A stretch of 64,000 nt of DNA from Candidatus Zixiibacteriota bacterium (GTDB lineage Bacteria; Desulfobacterota; Binatia; UBA9968): NCBI GenBank assembly GCA_035574315.1, contig DATLYW010000046.1, positions 1-64,000 of the forward strand. The letters are read 5' to 3'. The position numbers and the translations under genes are program-made. Position 1 is the first letter of the stretch, and every line of letters begins with the position of its first letter. Positions 8,860 through 21,443 of the stretch are shown here, in pieces. Under the pieces are notes generated by a model, which saw only the letters and a program-made list of their open reading frames with translations, ran no database searches and was not told the origin of the DNA.

Positions 8860-10176
8860 ATGAAGAAACGCTCGTGGCTCGTCAATATCGAGGATTACGC
8901 GCCGCTGATCGGCGAGGAGGCCGTGGAGCGCACCATGCGCAAGGCGCAGCGGCTTCGCGGCATGCACGTGGTGCACGTGAGCTCCACGTTTTACGGCGGC
9001 GGTGTCGCCGAAATCCTCTCCTCGGAAACTCTGCTCGCGCGGAGCCTCGGGATCCGCGCCGAATGGCGACTGATCCAGGGTACTCCGGACTTCTTCAGCG
9101 TCACCAAGAAGATCCACAACGCGCTCCAGGGCGCCGCCATCAACCTGACCGACCTGAAAAAGGAGATCTACGAGACGGTCATTCTGCAGAACGCGATGCG
9201 CATGGACATCGGCGGCGACTTCGTCGTGATCCACGATCCCCAGCCGTTGCCGCTGGTCCAGCACACGCGGCACACCTGTCCCTGGGTATGGCGCTGCCAC
9301 GTCGATCTCTCGAACCCGAATCCCGAGATCTGGGACTACTTGCGCGGCTTCGTCGATCAGTACGACGCCGTGGTGCTCTCGCTCCCGGAATACCGCCGCG
9401 AGCTCGCCGTCCCGCAACTCTTCATCATGCCGGCGATCGATCCCTTCTCGGCGAAAAACGCCGAGATGAGCGAGGACGAGATCCGGGATCGGCTGCGCCA
9501 CTACCGGATCCCCACCGAGCTCCCGATCGTCTGTCAGGTCTCGCGTTTCGACCGCTGGAAGGACCCGGAGGGCGTGATCGAGGCCTTCCGCATCGCGCGC
9601 CGAGAAATCGACGCCACGCTCGTTCTCATCGGCAACGTGGCCCTGGACGATCCCGAAGGCCAGGAGGTGTTCGAGTCCCTGCTCAAGAACGCTGCCGACG
9701 ACGTCTGGATTCTCACCGTCGAGGACAGCGCCCTGGTCAACGCGTTGCAGCGGCGCGCCCACGTCATCGTGCAAAAATCGCTGCGCGAAGGCTTCGGGCT
9801 GACCGCGGCGGAGGCGATGTGGAAGGGAACCCCCGTGATCGCCGGGCGCTGCGGCGGGCTCAGGCACCAGATCGAGGACGGCGTCAACGGTTTTCTCGTT
9901 TCCTCGGTCCAGGAATGCGCCGCGCGCATCGTGCAGCTCGTCCGCGACGAGAAGCTGCGGCGGGAAATGGGCCGGCGGGCGCGGCAGACCGTGTGCGAGC
10001 GCTTCCTGCTCGCGCGCAAGCTCGAGCAGTTCCTCGACCTCTTCAGCGCCTTCGAGCCTCAGTTCGCCGTCGACCGGCAGCGGCTGGAGGCGCTGCAATC
10101 CGGAGCCTTGCCGGGAGCGCCGGCCACGGGCGCGGCCGGAGGGGCGCGGCCGGGCTCCAAACCGGGGGCCCGCTGA
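8860..10176 (+). CDS. GT4 family glycosyltransferase, trehalose synthase (TreT)-like
   Basis: This 438-residue protein is a GT-B fold glycosyltransferase of family 4. The N-terminal HVSSTFYGGGVAEIL segment is characteristic of TreT-type trehalose glycosyltransferases, which make trehalose from a nucleotide-glucose and glucose. The sugar-nucleotide site shows SRFDRWKDPEG (228-238) and EGFGLTAAEAMWKGTPVI from residue 310. It follows the exchanger gene by 28 bp with ribosome site ggaggcg. A glycogen/glucan phosphorylase gene lies at 21444-23135. Trehalose production as a stress solute is plausible; the acceptor sugar is inferred from family resemblance only. Confidence 0.82.
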   Translation: MKKRSWLVNIEDYAPLIGEEAVERTMRKAQRLRGMHVVHVSSTFYGGGVAEILSSETLLARSLGIRAEWRLIQGTPDFFSVTKKIHNALQGAAINLTDLKKEIYETVILQNAMRMDIGGDFVVIHDPQPLPLVQHTRHTCPWVWRCHVDLSNPNPEIWDYLRGFVDQYDAVVLSLPEYRRELAVPQLFIMPAIDPFSAKNAEMSEDEIRDRLRHYRIPTELPIVCQVSRFDRWKDPEGVIEAFRIARREIDATLVLIGNVALDDPEGQEVFESLLKNAADDVWILTVEDSALVNALQRRAHVIVQKSLREGFGLTAAEAMWKGTPVIAGRCGGLRHQIEDGVNGFLVSSVQECAARIVQLVRDEKLRREMGRRARQTVCERFLLARKLEQFLDLFSAFEPQFAVDRQRLEALQSGALPGAPATGAAGGARPGSKPGAR

Positions 10177-10188
10177 CGGAGACGGGGC

Positions 10189-10920
10189 GTGAAACGGCGG
10201 CGCGCAACGTTTCGGGTCGGGACATCCGGCTGGCACTACGCCCACTGGAGGGGAATCTTCTACCCCGAGGATCTTCCGCCGGCGCGGTGGTTCTCCCACT
10301 ACGCCCGCGAGTTCGACACCGTCGAGATCAACAACACGTTCTACCGTCTTCCGGAGGCGGCCACGTTCGAGGCCTGGCGGCGACAGGCCCCGCCCGGCTT
10401 TTGCTACGCGCTGAAGTTCAGCCGCTACGGGTCGCACATCGTCCGGCTCAAGCGGCCGCGCGCCACGATCGGGAGGTTCCTTGCGCGCGCCACGCGCCTG
10501 GGGGAGTTCCTCGGACCGATCCTCGTACAGCTCCCGCCGAACTGGAAAGCCGATCCCGGCCGGCTCGCGGCCTTCTTGAAGGCCGCCCCGAAACAGCTGC
10601 GCTGGGCGGTGGAGCTCAGGGACCCGCGCTGGCTATGCGAGGATGTATTCGCGGCGCTCGAGGAGCACGCCGCGGCGCTCTGCATCCACGACCTGATCGC
10701 CGATCACCCGCGTCGCCTGACCGCCTCCTGGACCTACCTGCGCTTCCACGGCGACCGCTACAGCGGGAGCTACTCGCCGCGGCGTCTGAGAGCCGAGGCG
10801 GGCTGGATCCGCGACCGGCTCGAGGAAGGAAGGGACGTCTTCGCCTACTTCAACAACGACGCCGAGGGCTACGCCGTCCGCAACGCCGCCGATCTTCGCG
10901 CCTACGTCACGGGGAGATGA
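10189..10920 (+). CDS. DUF72 family protein (TIM-barrel, YecE-like)
   Basis: This 243-residue protein matches the DUF72/YecE family: the N-terminal GTSGWHYAHWRGIFYP block, then EFDTVEINNTFYRLP, FCYALKFSRYGSHIVRLK and the late RFHGDRYSGSY segment. Members form a TIM barrel; their substrate is not established. The start is a GTG at 10189, 12 bp after the glycosyltransferase stop, so the genes are probably cotranscribed. Confidence 0.85.
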   Translation: MKRRRATFRVGTSGWHYAHWRGIFYPEDLPPARWFSHYAREFDTVEINNTFYRLPEAATFEAWRRQAPPGFCYALKFSRYGSHIVRLKRPRATIGRFLARATRLGEFLGPILVQLPPNWKADPGRLAAFLKAAPKQLRWAVELRDPRWLCEDVFAALEEHAAALCIHDLIADHPRRLTASWTYLRFHGDRYSGSYSPRRLRAEAGWIRDRLEEGRDVFAYFNNDAEGYAVRNAADLRAYVTGR

Positions 10921-10994
10921 AAAGCCGCCGGTGCGCTTTCCGGCCCCAGACATGGTTCCTGCGTCCAGGATCCCGGGCTTGCCTCCCGACGAGC

Positions 10995-14163
<3,169 letters not shown>

Positions 14164-14180
<17 letters not shown>

Positions 14181-15351
14181 TTTTCGCCTCCTCAGAGCGA
14201 GCCTGGCGTGGAAGCTTGCTTCCTTCGTCGACGCGCTCGATGCCTTTCGTGACGACTCGCTCGCCCGCCTTGAGCCCGGAGAGAATCTCCACGCGGTCCC
14301 CGTAGCGCTCTCCCGTCGTGACCAGCCGGAAACGGACGATCCCTTCAGGGTTCGCGACGTAGATTCCGACGAGCTGTCCCCTCCGCAAAAGCGCCGCGGC
14401 AGGGACGCTCAAGACAGTGCGCTTTCCCAGAGAAAACCTCGCCTTTCCATAGAGTCCGGAGCGGATCGCGGGATGGGACGGAAGAGCGACTTTCACGGTG
14501 AAAGTGCGACTCCTTGGGTCCGCGGCGGGGACGATCTCGGCCACGTTTCCGGAAAGTTCCTGCTCGACGGCATCGAGCACAACCGGAACCGTCTTCCCGA
14601 GAGCCACATGCCCCATCCGTGACTCCCCGACTTGAAGCTCGAGGCGATAGTGACCGGCTTCTTCGAGCGTCAGAAGGGGGCTGCCGGGAGACGCCAGCAT
14701 GCCCGCCTCGGCGGTTTTTGCCGTGACCAGAGCATCAAAGGGAGCGGCGATCGCCGTGTAGCTGAGCACGGCCCTGGCATAAGCGAGCCTGGCCTTCGCC
14801 TGCTCCTTCCTGGCCCTCAGGGATTGCAGATTTTCCTCCGCGCGTCCCGCCTCGGCATCCGCGATCGCGTATCTGGTCCTCACCTCGTCGTACTCCTGAG
14901 GAGCCACCGATCCTCTCGCGATCAGCGACTCGTACCGCTTGAAGGTGGCGTATGCCAGCTCTCGTTGCCCGCGGGCCGCAACCAGCCCCAATTCGGCGCC
15001 TTTCACGGCCCTTTCGATCTCGTCGAGCGCCGCCTCGGCACCCTGAAGCTCGGCCCGAAGATCCCGATTGTCGATCTCGACGACCGTTTTTCCCCTGGGT
15101 ACCCGGTCGCCTTCCCTGACGGCGACCGCGACCACGGTCCCGACGATCTTGCTGGAAAGCGTCGCGGTTCTCCTCGACACGACCGTGCCGGTGGCCTCGA
15201 AAAAATCCTCCCCGAGCGTCGGTTGAACGACCTCGACCTCGACGCCTCGAAGGGCGTTGGCCTCGCCCCCGCCCCGGCCTACCGGCCTTTCCCGAGAGCA
15301 GGCGGTAAGCGCCAGAAAGAACGCGATCGCCAGCGGTTTCTTCGCATTCAT
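14164..15351 (-). CDS. RND efflux periplasmic adaptor (membrane fusion protein)
   Basis: This 395-residue lipoprotein-type adaptor has the lipobox LALTAC in a short signal peptide. Next come a split lipoyl half-motif ([12 protein letters not shown]), a long alpha-helical hairpin around residues 95-180 and beta-barrel and membrane-proximal domains ending in [16 protein letters not shown]. It links the RND pump to the outer-membrane channel. It overlaps the channel gene by 4 bp at its start and the pump gene by 17 bp at its end. Confidence 0.9.
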
Positions 15352-16688
15352 GGCAGCGCCCCTGTGGCAAGATTCAGTCGCGCGCGAAAGATTTGGCTGT
15401 TGATCCGAGCCTGGAGGAGGTCCTGCTCCGCTCTTTTCAACGCCGCTTCTCCGTCCACGACGTCGACGCTTTTCGCCAACCCGACCTCGTAGCGGTCCTT
15501 GACGATCCTGAGGCTCTCCGCGGCCTGGTCCACGTTCTGGCTGGCCACGGCGACCTGCCGGCGCGACGAGCGGAGCCCCAGATAGGCCTCTTCGACCTCG
15601 ACGGCGATCGCCTGAAGCAGATCGTCGCGGAGCAACCGGGCGCGTCCGGTCAGGGCTCTGGCTTCTCTCTCCTTCTCTTGCGTGGCGAAGCCATTAAACA
15701 GGTTCCACCTGGCCGTGATGAACACGGCGAAGCTCTCGCCGCTCGTGCTGAATTTCCGGGTGTTGCCCTCGAATTGGGTGACGAATCCCAGAGCGGGATA
15801 GTAATCCGCTCGGGCGGCGCGCATGCTTTCCGTCGCCTTCTCCACGTCCTTTTCCGCGGCCTTCAGATCGGGGCGAGAGGATCTCGCCACGGCAACGAGG
15901 CGGTGAAAGTCCTCCAGCGGGAGACGGTCCTCGTTCACGCGCTCGGTCAAGCGAAACTTTTCCGTCTCGATCCCCAGGACGTGTCTTAGCCGTGCGCGGC
16001 TGATCGCGACAAGGTTTTCGGCTTCCATCTTTTCTCTCTCCAGGCCGCCGACCAGAACCTCGGCGCGCAGGAAATCGGAGCGAACGGTGAGCCCCTTTTG
16101 GAAGAGATCTTCCGCTCGTCTTCGATGGGCGCGCGCGGACGCCAGCGCGCGCTCCACGACTTCAAGATTTCCATCGGCCAGGAGCGCCTGGTAGTAAGCC
16201 TCGGTGGCGCGAAAGACCACATCCTGCTGCGCCCGCCGTTTTATATCTTCCGAGGCTTCGGCGCTCAATTGGGCCTGCCGGAGATTTGCCGACAGCCTTC
16301 CCCCCGTGTAAAGGGGCTGCTCCAGGCGAATCTGGCTGCTGAGGTTGGTCAGCGGGGGAGGTTCGTTGAGGGATCCGATCGCGAAGTTCCTCTGCTTGAA
16401 GCTGGCTTGATCCAGGAGACCGGAAAATACCAGCGTCGGCTTGTCGCTGTAAGTAAATCCCTCGACGAGGTCCAGGCGAGGGAAGAAAGCCCCCCGCGCC
16501 TGACCGACGCCGCTGGCAGCAGCCTCCGACTGTCGCGCCACAGCCTGCAAGCGGCGGTTGTTCGTCAAAGCCAGCTGAACGGCCTCGGCCAACGTGAGAG
16601 GCGTCTGATCTTGAGCCAGCGCGGGCCAGCGGCACAGGAGCAGCGTCATGCAAAAGAAAACCCCGGCCATCCTCGGCGCCTGTTTCAT
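15348..16688 (-). CDS. TolC family outer-membrane efflux protein
   Basis: This 446-residue protein has a cleavable signal peptide (ending near PALA-QDQ) and two repeated outer-membrane efflux domains rich in long coiled helices. It opens with LTLAEAVQLALTNNRRLQAV, typical of TolC-family channels. It would form the trimeric outer-membrane duct of the tripartite pump encoded by the next two genes. It is the first gene of the operon; I see no clear promoter in the 60 bp upstream. Confidence 0.9.
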   Translation of the reverse strand: MKQAPRMAGVFFCMTLLLCRWPALAQDQTPLTLAEAVQLALTNNRRLQAVARQSEAAASGVGQARGAFFPRLDLVEGFTYSDKPTLVFSGLLDQASFKQRNFAIGSLNEPPPLTNLSSQIRLEQPLYTGGRLSANLRQAQLSAEASEDIKRRAQQDVVFRATEAYYQALLADGNLEVVERALASARAHRRRAEDLFQKGLTVRSDFLRAEVLVGGLEREKMEAENLVAISRARLRHVLGIETEKFRLTERVNEDRLPLEDFHRLVAVARSSRPDLKAAEKDVEKATESMRAARADYYPALGFVTQFEGNTRKFSTSGESFAVFITARWNLFNGFATQEKEREARALTGRARLLRDDLLQAIAVEVEEAYLGLRSSRRQVAVASQNVDQAAESLRIVKDRYEVGLAKSVDVVDGEAALKRAEQDLLQARINSQIFRARLNLATGALP

Positions 16689-16748
16689 GTTTCCTCCCTA
16701 ATTTTCGCCGTTGGAAGATCCGCCTGCCGCCGGCGAATTCGACGCACC

Positions 16749-17492
16749 CTAGGCAAACAGGCGGTCCAGCAGGACCATCCACAGAAACCCCAAAACCGCG
16801 CCGACGGTCGCCTCGCGTCGATAGCCGCGGCTTTGACTCTCCGGAATCATTTCGCCGAACACAACGTACAGCATGGCGCCGGCCGCAAAGGCCAAACCAG
16901 ACAGGAGCAGCGCCTGAGCTCCACTGACGAGCACGAGACTCGGGATTCCGACCAGAGGCTCCGTCAGACCGCTCAAGAGCGCGCTCCCGACGGCGCGCCC
17001 CCTGCCGTACCCTTCGCGAACGATGGTCAGGGCGACGGCCAAACCCTCGGGCATATTGTGCAGCCCGATTGCAATTGCCATGACTGTTCCCGCCGACTGG
17101 TTTTCTTGTCCGAAGCTCATGCCCACGGAGAGCCCCTCGGGAATGTTGTGGATGACCATGGCTAGAACGAGCAGCCAGACCCTGCGAAGGCGGGATGAGG
17201 TGCCATCGGCGCCCTGGGCCGGATGAAAGCGCTGGAACGCCAAACTGGCGAGGTCCAGGAAGGCGGCGCCGGCGAGAAAGCCCGGGCCCGCGGCCCATAC
17301 GCTGCCCAGCCGCAACGAGGGAAGGAGCAGCCCGAAACTGGCGGCGGCGACCATGACCCCGGCGGCGAAACCGAGCATCGCATCGAGAGCTCGCTCGGGC
17401 TTCCCGGCCATGACCAGAGCCGGCAAGGCTCCCAGACCGGTGGCGAGGCCGGCGGTGAGACTGGCTACGGATCCGGCGACGATCGAGTCCAT
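16749..17492 (-). CDS. ZIP family divalent metal transporter (first of two)
   Basis: This 247-residue protein has eight predicted membrane segments and the ZIP signature metal sites IHNIPEGLSVG and LHNMPEGLAVA, one in each of TM4 and TM5. ZIP proteins move Zn2+, Fe2+ or Mn2+ toward the cytoplasm. It lies 24 bp downstream of another ZIP gene of a different subfamily. The ion is not determinable from sequence. Confidence 0.88.
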   Translation of the reverse strand: MDSIVAGSVASLTAGLATGLGALPALVMAGKPERALDAMLGFAAGVMVAAASFGLLLPSLRLGSVWAAGPGFLAGAAFLDLASLAFQRFHPAQGADGTSSRLRRVWLLVLAMVIHNIPEGLSVGMSFGQENQSAGTVMAIAIGLHNMPEGLAVALTIVREGYGRGRAVGSALLSGLTEPLVGIPSLVLVSGAQALLLSGLAFAAGAMLYVVFGEMIPESQSRGYRREATVGAVLGFLWMVLLDRLFA

Positions 17493-17516
17493 GCGCGAAG
17501 CAAAGCCGCGGCCGTT

Positions 17517-18287
17517 TCATTCGACGAACGTCAGGAGACCCATCACCGCGATCCCCGTCGTGATCAGGCCGGTCTGCAGGCCCAGCGCGCGAACGCTGCG
17601 GTCGTGCTGCAGCTCCGGAATCAAATCCGCCGCGGCCAGGTACACGAAGCCGCCGGCCGTGACGGGCAGCAAAGTCCTGGTGACGGCCTCGTGAGCCACG
17701 GTTCCTGCTCCCAGCGACACCCCCGCGCCGACGATCGCCACGCTCGCCGATGCCAGATTGAGCAGGACCGCCCTGCGCACGCTCAAGCCGCTGTGAACCA
17801 GGATTCCGAAATCGCCGAGCTCCTGCGGGATCTCGTGGAGCACGACCGCGATCGTGGTCGATATCCCGAGCGTCGGGCCGGCAAGATAGCTCGCGCCGAT
17901 CACCAGCCCGTCGATGAAATTGTGGATCGCGTCGCCGAGAACGTTGATCGCCGCGAGCTCGGGCCGGCGAACCGTTTCGCCGGGATGGTGGTGCGCGTGG
18001 AGCACGCCGTGCGTGTGGCGAAGAAGCTTCTCGACGACGAAAAAGGCCATCATGCCGGCGAGAATCAAAAGCGAGGCTGCCAGCGATGCTCCAGCGGCTG
18101 CAAACGCTTCGAAAGTCCCCGGGATCAGGTGGATGAACGCGTCGCCCAGAAGCGCGCCGACGGCGAAGCTGACGAAAAAGGTGGCCAGGGCGCGCACGCG
18201 GGCTTCGTCCATCGACAGCGTCAGCACCCCGACAAGCGACACGAGACTGACCGCCAGAACGCTGGCGATCGTGAGCAGCACCGTCAT
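17517..18287 (-). CDS. ZIP family metal transporter, His-rich loop (second of two)
   Basis: This 256-residue ZIP protein carries HNFIDGLVIG in TM4 and HEIPQELGDFG in TM5, the pattern of the LIV-1/ZIP7-like subfamily. A histidine-rich cytoplasmic loop (HTHGVLHAHHH) near residue 95 probably binds zinc. It starts 7 bp after the end of the MlaC-like gene, so 18921 to 16749 may be one transcript. It differs clearly from its neighbour, so this is not a recent duplication. Confidence 0.88.
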   Translation of the reverse strand: MTVLLTIASVLAVSLVSLVGVLTLSMDEARVRALATFFVSFAVGALLGDAFIHLIPGTFEAFAAAGASLAASLLILAGMMAFFVVEKLLRHTHGVLHAHHHPGETVRRPELAAINVLGDAIHNFIDGLVIGASYLAGPTLGISTTIAVVLHEIPQELGDFGILVHSGLSVRRAVLLNLASASVAIVGAGVSLGAGTVAHEAVTRTLLPVTAGGFVYLAAADLIPELQHDRSVRALGLQTGLITTGIAVMGLLTFVE

Positions 18288-18294
18288 CGACCCT

Positions 18295-18921
18295 CTACGA
18301 TTTCGACAACTGCCGCCGGATGCGGTCGAGCACCTCGGCGAACGTCATCTGGTTCAGCAGGCGGCTGAACTGCGCCCGGTAATTGTTCACCAGGCTCACG
18401 TTCTCGATCACAACGTCGTAGACTTTCCAGTCTCCATCGGTTTTGTGGAGCCTGTAATTCACCGCGATCTCCTCGCCTTTGTCGGTGACGATCTTGGTGG
18501 CCACCTCGGCGAAACCCTGTTCCTCGGTCTCGCGGCCGTAGACGATCCTTTCGCCGTGATAGGACTCGATGTTCCGGATGTAAGAATCCTCGAGAAGCTG
18601 CGTGAAGAGCTTGACGAATTCCTGCCGCTCCGCCGGAGTGATGCGCCGCCAGGCGGCGCCGAGCGAGCGCCGCGCCATCTCGGGAAAGTCGAATCTGGGA
18701 TAGATCGCCTCGCGCAGCTTTTGCCGGCGCTCCTCCCTCGCTGCGGGCCGGGCCAATTTCGGATCGTTGAGGATCCGCAGAACCCTGTCGGCGGTCGCGC
18801 GCACCTGATCGCCGGGGACCCCGGCGCGGAGATTTCCCGGAGTCACGGCGCAGGCGAGCACTACACCGAACAGAACGCGCGCGATCGAGATAAATCCTGC
18901 CGCCATTGCTTCAGTTCCCAT
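18295..18921 (-). CDS. MlaC/Ttg2D-like phospholipid-binding periplasmic protein
   Basis: The protein has a signal peptide and the MlaC-like fold pattern: helical N-terminal region with YPRFDFPEMARRSLGAAWR, then QEFVKLFTQLLEDSYIRNIESY, and a C-terminal beta-rich part with VNYRLHKTDGDWKVYDVVIENVSLVNNYR. MlaC carries phospholipids between the outer membrane and the MlaFEDB complex; no other mla genes are near. The frame opens at 18969; I prefer the ATG at 18921 (another is at 18906) because either places the hydrophobic signal close to the N-terminus. Confidence 0.82.
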   Translation of the reverse strand: MGTEAMAAGFISIARVLFGVVLACAVTPGNLRAGVPGDQVRATADRVLRILNDPKLARPAAREERRQKLREAIYPRFDFPEMARRSLGAAWRRITPAERQEFVKLFTQLLEDSYIRNIESYHGERIVYGRETEEQGFAEVATKIVTDKGEEIAVNYRLHKTDGDWKVYDVVIENVSLVNNYRAQFSRLLNQMTFAEVLDRIRRQLSKS

Positions 18922-19002
18922 CGAATCTTCGACTAACCAACCGCCGGCAGGCGGCCCCGCCCCGCACAACCACCCTACGATGTCTGCATGCCCCGGACCC
19001 CG

Positions 19003-19659
19003 TCAATATTTGGACAATACGGCGAGCAACCTCCGCGCGCCAGCCGGCGGCTGCACCTTGCCGGAAAGGATATCCCGCGCCGACACGGGTTTGCCGTAAT
19101 ACGCCGCGTTGAGCTCGTCGCGCGTGGTCAGGACCGTTCCCTCGAGAGAGACGCCGGCGAAAAGGCCCTGACTGCGGCTGTAGGTGTAAACGGCCGCCTG
19201 CAAGCCCACCGCGGCCTCCGCGGTGCGCCCGACGGGGCCGGCCGCCACGCTCAGAGCCCCGCCGAGAGTGAAACTGCCGCCTCGCGCGAACGCCTCCACG
19301 GCGGCCGGAGTGTTGAGCACGATGACCAGCTCGGAGATCTCGACGCCGGCCTGAAAGCCGGCTCCGATCCCTGCCGCGCCGATCGCCGAAGGGCCGCTCC
19401 AGCCGGTTTCGGTCCGCTGCACCACGATCCCGCTCCCCCCTCGAACGCTGCCTACGAATCCGGCCTTCGTGACGTTGAGGATCGCCAGTCCTCGTGCCGC
19501 GCGCATGACGGCGGGCGGAATTCCCGATTCCGGGATCGCCTCGAAGCGTTCGATGATGGCCGCCGCCTGGTCCACATCCGCCTGCATCGCGTTTTCGGGA
19601 GAAACCGTAGCGCACGCCGCGAACAACGCCGCAACGACGAGAAAAATGGTTGCTCTCAT
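19003..19659 (-). CDS. SYLF (Ysc84) domain lipoprotein
   Basis: This 218-residue protein has a short lipoprotein signal with lipobox LFAAC followed by a SYLF/Ysc84 domain. The domain shows RGLAILNVTKAGFVGSVRGGSGIVV, then FQAGVEISELVIVLNT and glycine-rich sheets, and ends with an AAYYGKPVSARDILSG motif. SYLF domains bind phosphoinositides in eukaryotes; bacterial roles are unknown but probably lipid- or envelope-related. The start at 19659 follows a good ribosome site (gaggagg). The longer open frame upstream is not supported. Confidence 0.82.
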   Translation of the reverse strand: MRATIFLVVAALFAACATVSPENAMQADVDQAAAIIERFEAIPESGIPPAVMRAARGLAILNVTKAGFVGSVRGGSGIVVQRTETGWSGPSAIGAAGIGAGFQAGVEISELVIVLNTPAAVEAFARGGSFTLGGALSVAAGPVGRTAEAAVGLQAAVYTYSRSQGLFAGVSLEGTVLTTRDELNAAYYGKPVSARDILSGKVQPPAGARRLLAVLSKY

Positions 19660-19733
19660 GCCGGCGCCTCCTCTTTTGTCGACCGGTTTCCCCTTTTGAA
19701 GCCTCGCCTTTCGAGCGACCGACCGAGCGGCGC

Positions 19734-20297
19734 TCACAACAGCTCGAGCCGCCAGATCGGGCTGCGGGCGTCCGGCGGCAGGCAGAGCACGGGCCGCGCG
19801 TTTTCGATGCGCTCGCCCGGCGGCTCGACTCCCAGGACGCGGCACAGGACGCGGAACACGCCCGAATGAGAGACGATCAGCGGAAGCCCTTCCGGCTCGA
19901 CCCTGGCGAAACCGCGCAAGACCCGACTCGAAAACTCCTCCTCGGTCTCGCCTCCTGGAGGGGTGACCCCGGCGAGGCACAGGTCGCGCGGTCGGCCTTC
20001 GAGCGCGCCCCAGTTACGCTCCCCCAGCTCCGGAACGATGGTCACGGGCAGCTCCAGGGCTTCCGCGACGTACCGCGCGGTCTGGCGCGCGCGCTGCAGC
20101 GCGCTCGAGCAGATCGCCGTAATGCCGCGTCCCGCGAGCAACGCGGCCGCCTCGCGCGCCTGGACGTGCCCCAGCTCGGTCAGGGGGACGTCGCGCGAGC
20201 CGGCCACAATCCTGAGCACGTTCGCCTCGGTCTCCCCGTGGCGCAGAAAGTAAAAAGGCCGCGCGAAGAGCGGAACCCTCGGGACCTCCACCGTCAT
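19734..20297 (-). CDS. Histidine phosphatase superfamily protein
   Basis: This 187-residue protein belongs to the phosphoglycerate-mutase-like histidine phosphatase superfamily. The catalytic motif LRHGET is at residues 18-23 with the phospho-accepting histidine at 20, and the second histidine lies in IVSHSGV. The size fits CobC/GpmB-type phosphatases. The ATG overlaps the stop of the upstream MBL-fold gene (ATGA), so the two are coupled. The substrate is unknown; the true glycolytic mutase is at 61489-62235. Confidence 0.85.
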   Translation of the reverse strand: MTVEVPRVPLFARPFYFLRHGETEANVLRIVAGSRDVPLTELGHVQAREAAALLAGRGITAICSSALQRARQTARYVAEALELPVTIVPELGERNWGALEGRPRDLCLAGVTPPGGETEEEFSSRVLRGFARVEPEGLPLIVSHSGVFRVLCRVLGVEPPGERIENARPVLCLPPDARSPIWRLELL

Positions 20298-21394
20298 AGG
20301 CGCACCACGCCGGCCGCCGCGACTTCGGCCGGAGCAAAGGCGCGCGCGAGCTCGTCGAGAGCCTCGCGTTCGCAGAACGCCGGAACTACGGTGGCCGGCC
20401 CGGCCGACCGGACGAGGGCGACGTTGTCGGACAGGCGTGGGTGAACGTTCCAGCGCAGATATCGCGCCCGGCCGCTCTTGATCAGCCGTTCCGCCGGAGT
20501 GCCCGGCGGAACGTAGCCTGTAAAAACGATCGCCGGCCGTGCAGCACCTCCCCATTCCGCGACCCGGCGCGCGGCCTCTCCGGCCGTCGCGTCGGCGCGG
20601 CTCGCGAGCATCACTCCCTGCGTTCCGTCGATCGGCCCGGCGGTCGCCGCGATTCGGGCGATCTCCGTTTCAGTCCCAGGATGCAGCGACTCCCGGCCCT
20701 CTTCCGCCAGGCGCCGCAGCCCGGCGCGCACGGCTTCATCCACGCGCACGGCGCAACCCCGGCGCGCGAGGTAGAGAGCGATCTCGGGCCCCCGGCCGTC
20801 AGCCGGAACCGGCAGCAAAACGTCGCCCGCGGAAAAGACCGCATCGAAGCTCGCAAACTGTCTGGCAAGCGGCGTGTCGTCGGCTCCGTAGGAGGCGTCG
20901 AGGATGACCGTCCGCGCGGGCGGGGGAGCGTCGTAGCGGTAGAGAATCGACTCGCTCGAGTGGTCGCCCATGTAGAGAAGACCGCCGCCCACATGCAGAC
21001 GAAGCCAGACGCCGCCCGGCGCGTGGCCCGAACGGCCCGTGTCGACCCGTATCCCGACGATGTCGGTCGAGCCTGCAAGCGGCAGGACGCGGGATTCGAC
21101 GCCTGCCGGAAGGCCCCGGCAAACCCACTCGGTGGCGAAAACGGGAGGATTCCCGATCTTCGACATCAGGGACAGGCCGCCCGCGTGGTCCCGGTGGCCA
21201 TGGCTCAGGACAAGAGCGTCGACCTCGCCGACGCCGCTTACGTCGGGCAGCAGTCCCGGCTGAGGCCCGTAGCCGAGATCGAGCAGCAGGCGAACGCTTC
21301 CGGCCTCCACGAGAAAGCAGGCCGGTCCCTTCCCGGCGACGCCCGAGATCGGGGTGAGCGCGGGTCCGGATGTCGCGGCACGAGCCGGTTGCAT
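20294..21394 (-). CDS. Metallo-beta-lactamase fold hydrolase
   Basis: This 366-residue protein has the MBL metal-binding motif HGHRDH at residues 65-70 after an LLLDLGYG strand, a second metal histidine region at GDHSSES and a C-terminal IVFTGYVPPGT segment. It resembles MBL exonuclease or RNase-like proteins (beta-CASP-like architecture) more than lactamases. A sigma-54 promoter fills the 49-bp gap upstream (21428-21442). It is translationally coupled to a histidine phosphatase, suggesting a shared phosphate-ester or nucleic-acid substrate; that is inference. Confidence 0.8.
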   Translation of the reverse strand: MQPARAATSGPALTPISGVAGKGPACFLVEAGSVRLLLDLGYGPQPGLLPDVSGVGEVDALVLSHGHRDHAGGLSLMSKIGNPPVFATEWVCRGLPAGVESRVLPLAGSTDIVGIRVDTGRSGHAPGGVWLRLHVGGGLLYMGDHSSESILYRYDAPPPARTVILDASYGADDTPLARQFASFDAVFSAGDVLLPVPADGRGPEIALYLARRGCAVRVDEAVRAGLRRLAEEGRESLHPGTETEIARIAATAGPIDGTQGVMLASRADATAGEAARRVAEWGGAARPAIVFTGYVPPGTPAERLIKSGRARYLRWNVHPRLSDNVALVRSAGPATVVPAFCEREALDELARAFAPAEVAAAGVVRL

Positions 21395-21427
21395 GTCGTC
21401 ACCGGTGCTGTAGCAAAGCTTCCACGG

Positions 21428-21442
21428 GCAAAGACCGTGCCG
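21428..21442 (-). promoter_or_regulatory. Sigma-54 promoter for the MBL-fold/phosphatase pair
   Basis: On the minus strand this reads CGGCAC, GGTCT, TTGC, matching the -24/-12 consensus except for the leading base. It sits inside the 49-bp gap between the glucan phosphorylase stop and the MBL gene. Transcription would start near 21416, 22 bases before the ATG. Confidence 0.65.
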
Positions 21443-21443
21443 G

